A stretch of DNA of 64,000 nt from assembly GCF_000935125.1 (NCBI RefSeq), contig NZ_JRKI01000034.1:496001-560000 (forward strand). Direction: 5' to 3'. Positions 60,928 through 64,000 of the stretch are shown piece after piece. The DNA is from Streptomyces natalensis ATCC 27448 (lineage in GTDB: Bacteria > Actinomycetota > Actinomycetes > Streptomycetales > Streptomycetaceae). Below the pieces are notes generated by a model. The model saw nothing but the letters and a program-made list of their open reading frames with translations, had not been told where the DNA came from and did no database searches. Each line of letters starts with the position of its first letter. Positions within the stretch are counted from its first letter, which is position 1. Both the position numbers and the translations under genes were made by a program.

Positions 60928-61056
60928 GACTCCCCCTTGCACCTGCCGGTCAACTGTTTCCAGAATGGCAAGTACTTGTCGAGTTGGCAAGTAAGCGGGA
61001 AGGCAAGGGAAGCGAGGGCGGGAGGGGACTTCGGCGCCCCGACCCGGAACCCGTGC

Positions 61057-63387
61057 TCAGAAGAACCCGTCAGCCGAATCCACCAGCTTGCGGCGCACCG
61101 CGCGGACCGCCGGGGGCAGGGAGACGGTGGCGGCGGCCAGTACCGCGATGGTGTTGATCAGGAGCAGGGTGCTCATGGCGGGGCGTTGGGCGATGCCGGT
61201 GCCCCAGCCGCTGGTGTGGCCCTGGAGGTTGATGAGCCATTCGGCGGCGCAGGCGCCGAGGGCGGTGCCGGGGAGGGCGGCGGTCAGGGTGATGAAGACC
61301 GTGGCGGCGACGATGACGGCGGCTATCTGGCGGGGGGTCAGGCCGACGGCCCGTAGGGCGAGGAGGTCGCGGCCGCGATCGCGTACAGCGGCGGCGACGG
61401 TGGCCGACAGTTCGGCCAGGCCGATCAGGACGAGGACGGCGATCAGGCCGATGATGACGGCGCGGACGATCGAGAGCTGGTCGGCGGGGTTGGGGATTTC
61501 CCGGACCTCGACGCGGCCGGCGGATGCGTTGGTCAGGGCGTCGCGGACCGCGGCGGGGTCGGCGCCGCGGTGCAGGACGAGGTTGTAGAAGTCGGGGTGC
61601 AGGCGGGGGGCGCCGTCGCGCAGGGTGTCCAGGCCGGTGGAGATGACCCGGCCGCTGTCGGACGGTTCGATGCTGCGGCCGACGATGTGCAGGACGTGCG
61701 GCTGTCCGGCGACGGTCATGCGTACCCAGTCGCCGACCTGGGCGTCGAGGAGGTCGAGCAGTCCCTGGCCGGCGACCGCCTCGTCGGGGCCGTGGGCGGC
61801 GCGGCCCTCCCCGACGGTGAACGGGTAGGGGTGCGCGCCGGTTCCCAGGCCGCGCAGCGTGATGGTGCCGGTCTGGCCCGGTACGAGGGCCTCGACCTCG
61901 GCGCCCGGGTAGGCGGTCACCCGGGGCTGCGCCGCGAGGAGGCTGCGCAGTTGCTGGTCGCCGAGGGTGTCGGAGCGGGCGGTGAGGGCGGCGGGCAGGC
62001 CGACGCTCGCGGGGTGGGCGGTGAAGCGGTCCAGGGTGGACCAGGCGCCGAGGGCGATGGTGATGAGGAGGAGGGGGACGGCCAGCCGGGCCACGGCCGC
62101 CGAGGCGCGCAGCGGGCGGTGGAAGGCGGCGCGCCAGCCGAGCACCAGGGCCGGCGGGACGCGCAGGCCGAGCGCGCGGCGGGTCGAACCGGAGCTCCGG
62201 TGGCCGGAGGTCACCGCGGCGTGGCCGGCCGGCACCGGGGGCACCCGCCCGGCCCGCCAGGCGGCCAGCCAGGTCGCCGAGCCGATGAAGACCACCACGC
62301 CGGCGGGGAGGGCGGCGGACAGCCAGGTGTGTTCGGGCAGGCCCTGCCACAGGGCCAGCGCCTCCCCGATGCGGCCGGGGGCGAGCGGGCCGAGGAGCTG
62401 GGTGAGCAGTGCCCCGAGCGCGCCGCCGAGCAGGGCGAAGCCCAGGTGCACGGCGAGGAACATGCGGACCACCTGGCCGGGGGTGCAGCCGACGGCCTTG
62501 AGGACGGAGATATCCCTGAGGTGCCCGTGGACGCGGGTGCTGATGGCGCCGCCCACCGCCAGGGCCGTGGCACACAGCGCGCCCAGTCCGAACAGGCCGA
62601 GCAGCCGTCCCAGGAGCTGGTTGTCGCCCGCGGCCTCGGCCTTGGCCTGCCGCCAGGTGGAGACATCGGTGATCTGGTCGGCACCGAGCCGGGTGACCGC
62701 CCGCTGGACGACGTAGTCGGTGTCCTCGGGGTCGGCGAGGCGCAGCCCGATGGTCCGGCCGCGCAGCTCGGGGCCCGCGTGGGAGGCGGCGAGCGTCCCG
62801 GGCAGCACCCAGGCCACGCCCGGCGTCTCGCCCGCAGGGAAGCCCGCCTCGGCGGTGTCGGCGACGCCCACCACCCGCAGCGGCGCGGCGAAACCGCCGA
62901 GCGCGAGGGAGTCGCCCGGTTTGGCCCACATGGCACGGGCCACCGCGCTGTCCAGGACGATGCCGGGGCGTCCACCCCGGTGAGAGACGCCGCCCGCATC
63001 CCGCGCCGGGTCCAGCCAGCGCCCCGCGACCACCTGTGGTGCGGCGACGCCGGGGCGTCGCGGGGCGCCGCGCAGCTCCAGCGTCGCCTTGGCGCCGCCG
63101 AGCCGGAGGCTTGCCGTGGTGCGCACCGTGGGGAAGGGCCCGGAGGCGGCCCGTACCTCGTCCAGGCCGGCCAGGGAGGCGGCGGGGGCGCCGGCCTGGG
63201 TGTGGATCCAGACGTGGGCGCCGGTGGAGCGGGTGAAGACCCGCTGCCAGGGGTCGGTCGCGTAGGCGAACAGCGACGTGGCGAGCAGCAGGGAGACCGT
63301 GATCCCGGCGGTCGCCAGCACGATGAGGACGGCCTCGGCGCGATGCGCTCTGAGGTGGGCCCGCGCCCAGCGGGACGCCGCGCGCAC
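61057..63387 (-). CDS. FtsX-like ABC transporter permease
   Basis: A 776-aa permease from GTG 63387, 2 bp after the stop of the ATP-binding gene. It has an N-terminal membrane helix (AEAVLIVLATAGITVSLLL), a large extracytoplasmic domain, then FtsX units. The first is around LGRLLGLFGLGALCATALAVG and ISVLKAVGCTPGQVVRMFL; the second is IVRAVIIGLIAVLVLIGLAE with LLALRAVGLTPRQIAAVIV. This is the MacB/LolE-like layout of exporters that act on lipids, peptides or cell-envelope substrates. The substrate is unknown. Confidence 0.9.
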   Translation of the reverse strand: MRAASRWARAHLRAHRAEAVLIVLATAGITVSLLLATSLFAYATDPWQRVFTRSTGAHVWIHTQAGAPAASLAGLDEVRAASGPFPTVRTTASLRLGGAKATLELRGAPRRPGVAAPQVVAGRWLDPARDAGGVSHRGGRPGIVLDSAVARAMWAKPGDSLALGGFAAPLRVVGVADTAEAGFPAGETPGVAWVLPGTLAASHAGPELRGRTIGLRLADPEDTDYVVQRAVTRLGADQITDVSTWRQAKAEAAGDNQLLGRLLGLFGLGALCATALAVGGAISTRVHGHLRDISVLKAVGCTPGQVVRMFLAVHLGFALLGGALGALLTQLLGPLAPGRIGEALALWQGLPEHTWLSAALPAGVVVFIGSATWLAAWRAGRVPPVPAGHAAVTSGHRSSGSTRRALGLRVPPALVLGWRAAFHRPLRASAAVARLAVPLLLITIALGAWSTLDRFTAHPASVGLPAALTARSDTLGDQQLRSLLAAQPRVTAYPGAEVEALVPGQTGTITLRGLGTGAHPYPFTVGEGRAAHGPDEAVAGQGLLDLLDAQVGDWVRMTVAGQPHVLHIVGRSIEPSDSGRVISTGLDTLRDGAPRLHPDFYNLVLHRGADPAAVRDALTNASAGRVEVREIPNPADQLSIVRAVIIGLIAVLVLIGLAELSATVAAAVRDRGRDLLALRAVGLTPRQIAAVIVAATVFITLTAALPGTALGACAAEWLINLQGHTSGWGTGIAQRPAMSTLLLINTIAVLAAATVSLPPAVRAVRRKLVDSADGFF

Positions 63388-63389
63388 CG

Positions 63390-64000
63390 TCAGCCCTTCA
63401 GTCTGAGGACGTCGGTCACATCGGCCCCGGGGCGGCCGCCGTCCAGGTGGACGTCGTCGGCCACCTGGCCGTCGAAGAAGCTGATCACCCGGTCAGCGGC
63501 ACCGGCCATCCGGGCGTCATGGGTGACCAGGAGGATGGTCTGGCCCCTTTGGTGGAAGCGGCCGAGCAGCCGGAGCACCTCCCGGGTGCCCTTGCTGTCC
63601 AGGCTGCCCGCGGGTTCGTCGGCGAGCAGCAGGCTGGGGGCGTTGACCAGGGCGCGGGCCAGCGCGACGCGCTGTTGTTCGCCGCCGGAGAGCTCGCCGG
63701 GGGTGCGCTTCTCCTTGGCCGCCAGGCCCAGCTCCTCCAGCAGTTCGGTGCGGTCGGCGCGCGCCTGCTTGGGGGAGCGGCCGGCCAGCAGCGCGGGGAG
63801 TTCGACGTTGTCGGCGACGGTGAGGTTGGAGACCAGGTTGAAGAACTGGAAGACGACGCCGATGTGGCGGCGGCGCAGCATCGCCCGGCGCGCCTCGCTG
63901 AGCGTGTCGATCCGGCGGCCGTCGAGCTCGATGGTGCCGCTGTCGGGCCGTACGAGCCCGGCCAGTAGATGCAGGAGGGTGGATTTGCCGGCTCCGGAGG
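63390..64000 (-). CDS. ABC transporter ATP-binding protein, N-terminus outside window
   Basis: The last ~203 residues of a MacB/LolD-type ATPase; the start lies beyond the right edge. The Walker A end (SGAGKSTLLHLLAG) is at the boundary. The Q-loop is GVVFQFFNLVSNLTV, the ABC signature LSGGEQQRVALARALVNAP, Walker B LLLADEPAGSLDSKG and the switch His in ILLVTHDARM. It drives the FtsX-like permease encoded directly downstream, with which it forms an operon. Confidence 0.95.
   Translation of the reverse strand, partial: SGAGKSTLLHLLAGLVRPDSGTIELDGRRIDTLSEARRAMLRRRHIGVVFQFFNLVSNLTVADNVELPALLAGRSPKQARADRTELLEELGLAAKEKRTPGELSGGEQQRVALARALVNAPSLLLADEPAGSLDSKGTREVLRLLGRFHQRGQTILLVTHDARMAGAADRVISFFDGQVADDVHLDGGRPGADVTDVLRLKG

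Overview
This is high-GC actinobacterial DNA, almost certainly from a Streptomyces. The evidence is the G/C-rich third codon positions, frequent GTG/TTG starts behind GGAGG-type ribosome binding sites, and the gene content: a type VII secretion ATPase, rppA, a CYP105-type P450 with its ferredoxin, an AfsR-like STAND protein and an MmyB-like regulator. No rRNA, tRNA or CRISPR array was seen.

Region 1 (1-15.6 kb) is a type VII secretion (ESX) accessory locus. An EccC-type ATPase runs off the left edge. It is followed by two copies, in inverted orientation, of one three-gene cassette: a large ~670-700 aa protein, a beta-propeller-like lipoprotein and a ~95 aa WXG100-like protein. Copy A is 6150-9557 (+) and copy B is 14102-10648 (-). 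A membrane protein and a further lipoprotein accompany them. A third copy of the large gene survives only as fragments (3213-3387 and 5850-5973), split by a 2.4-kb IS630-type element that carries a nitrilase-like passenger gene between its terminal inverted repeats. A fourth remnant lies near 15.3 kb.

Region 2 (15.6-22.4 kb) is a graveyard of mobile elements: a tandem-HTH protein, a frameshifted PPOX gene, a chimeric methylase/aldo-keto reductase remnant, an intact IS with CTAG duplications, a barstar fragment, a secreted arylsulfotransferase-like gene and an IS5-type element with a slippery A8 run. The two ends of one aldo-keto reductase gene lie on either side of this block, which is also bounded by a 17-bp direct repeat.

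Region 3 (22.6-48.1 kb) is ordinary chromosome with several oddities. It holds a STAND NTPase operon whose second gene is frameshifted, methyltransferases, a YihY-type membrane protein, pterin dehydratase, a methyltransferase-SnoaL chimera, an APC permease with a hexanucleotide repeat, an MBL hydrolase, an aminotransferase-fold protein with no lysine at all, the type III polyketide synthase RppA beside a CYP158-like P450, a PAP2-diacylglycerol kinase fusion, a DUF5107 protein and a GNAT-VOC fusion.

Region 4 (48.2-64 kb) has a solitary TnpB with a 3' hairpin end, a divergent DUF2867/TetR pair with palindromic operators, a CYP105 P450 plus 3Fe-4S ferredoxin, four peptidase genes (S15, S9, M20, M55), a 450-bp intergenic inverted repeat, and a regulator/membrane pair next to an FtsX-type ABC exporter that runs off the right edge.
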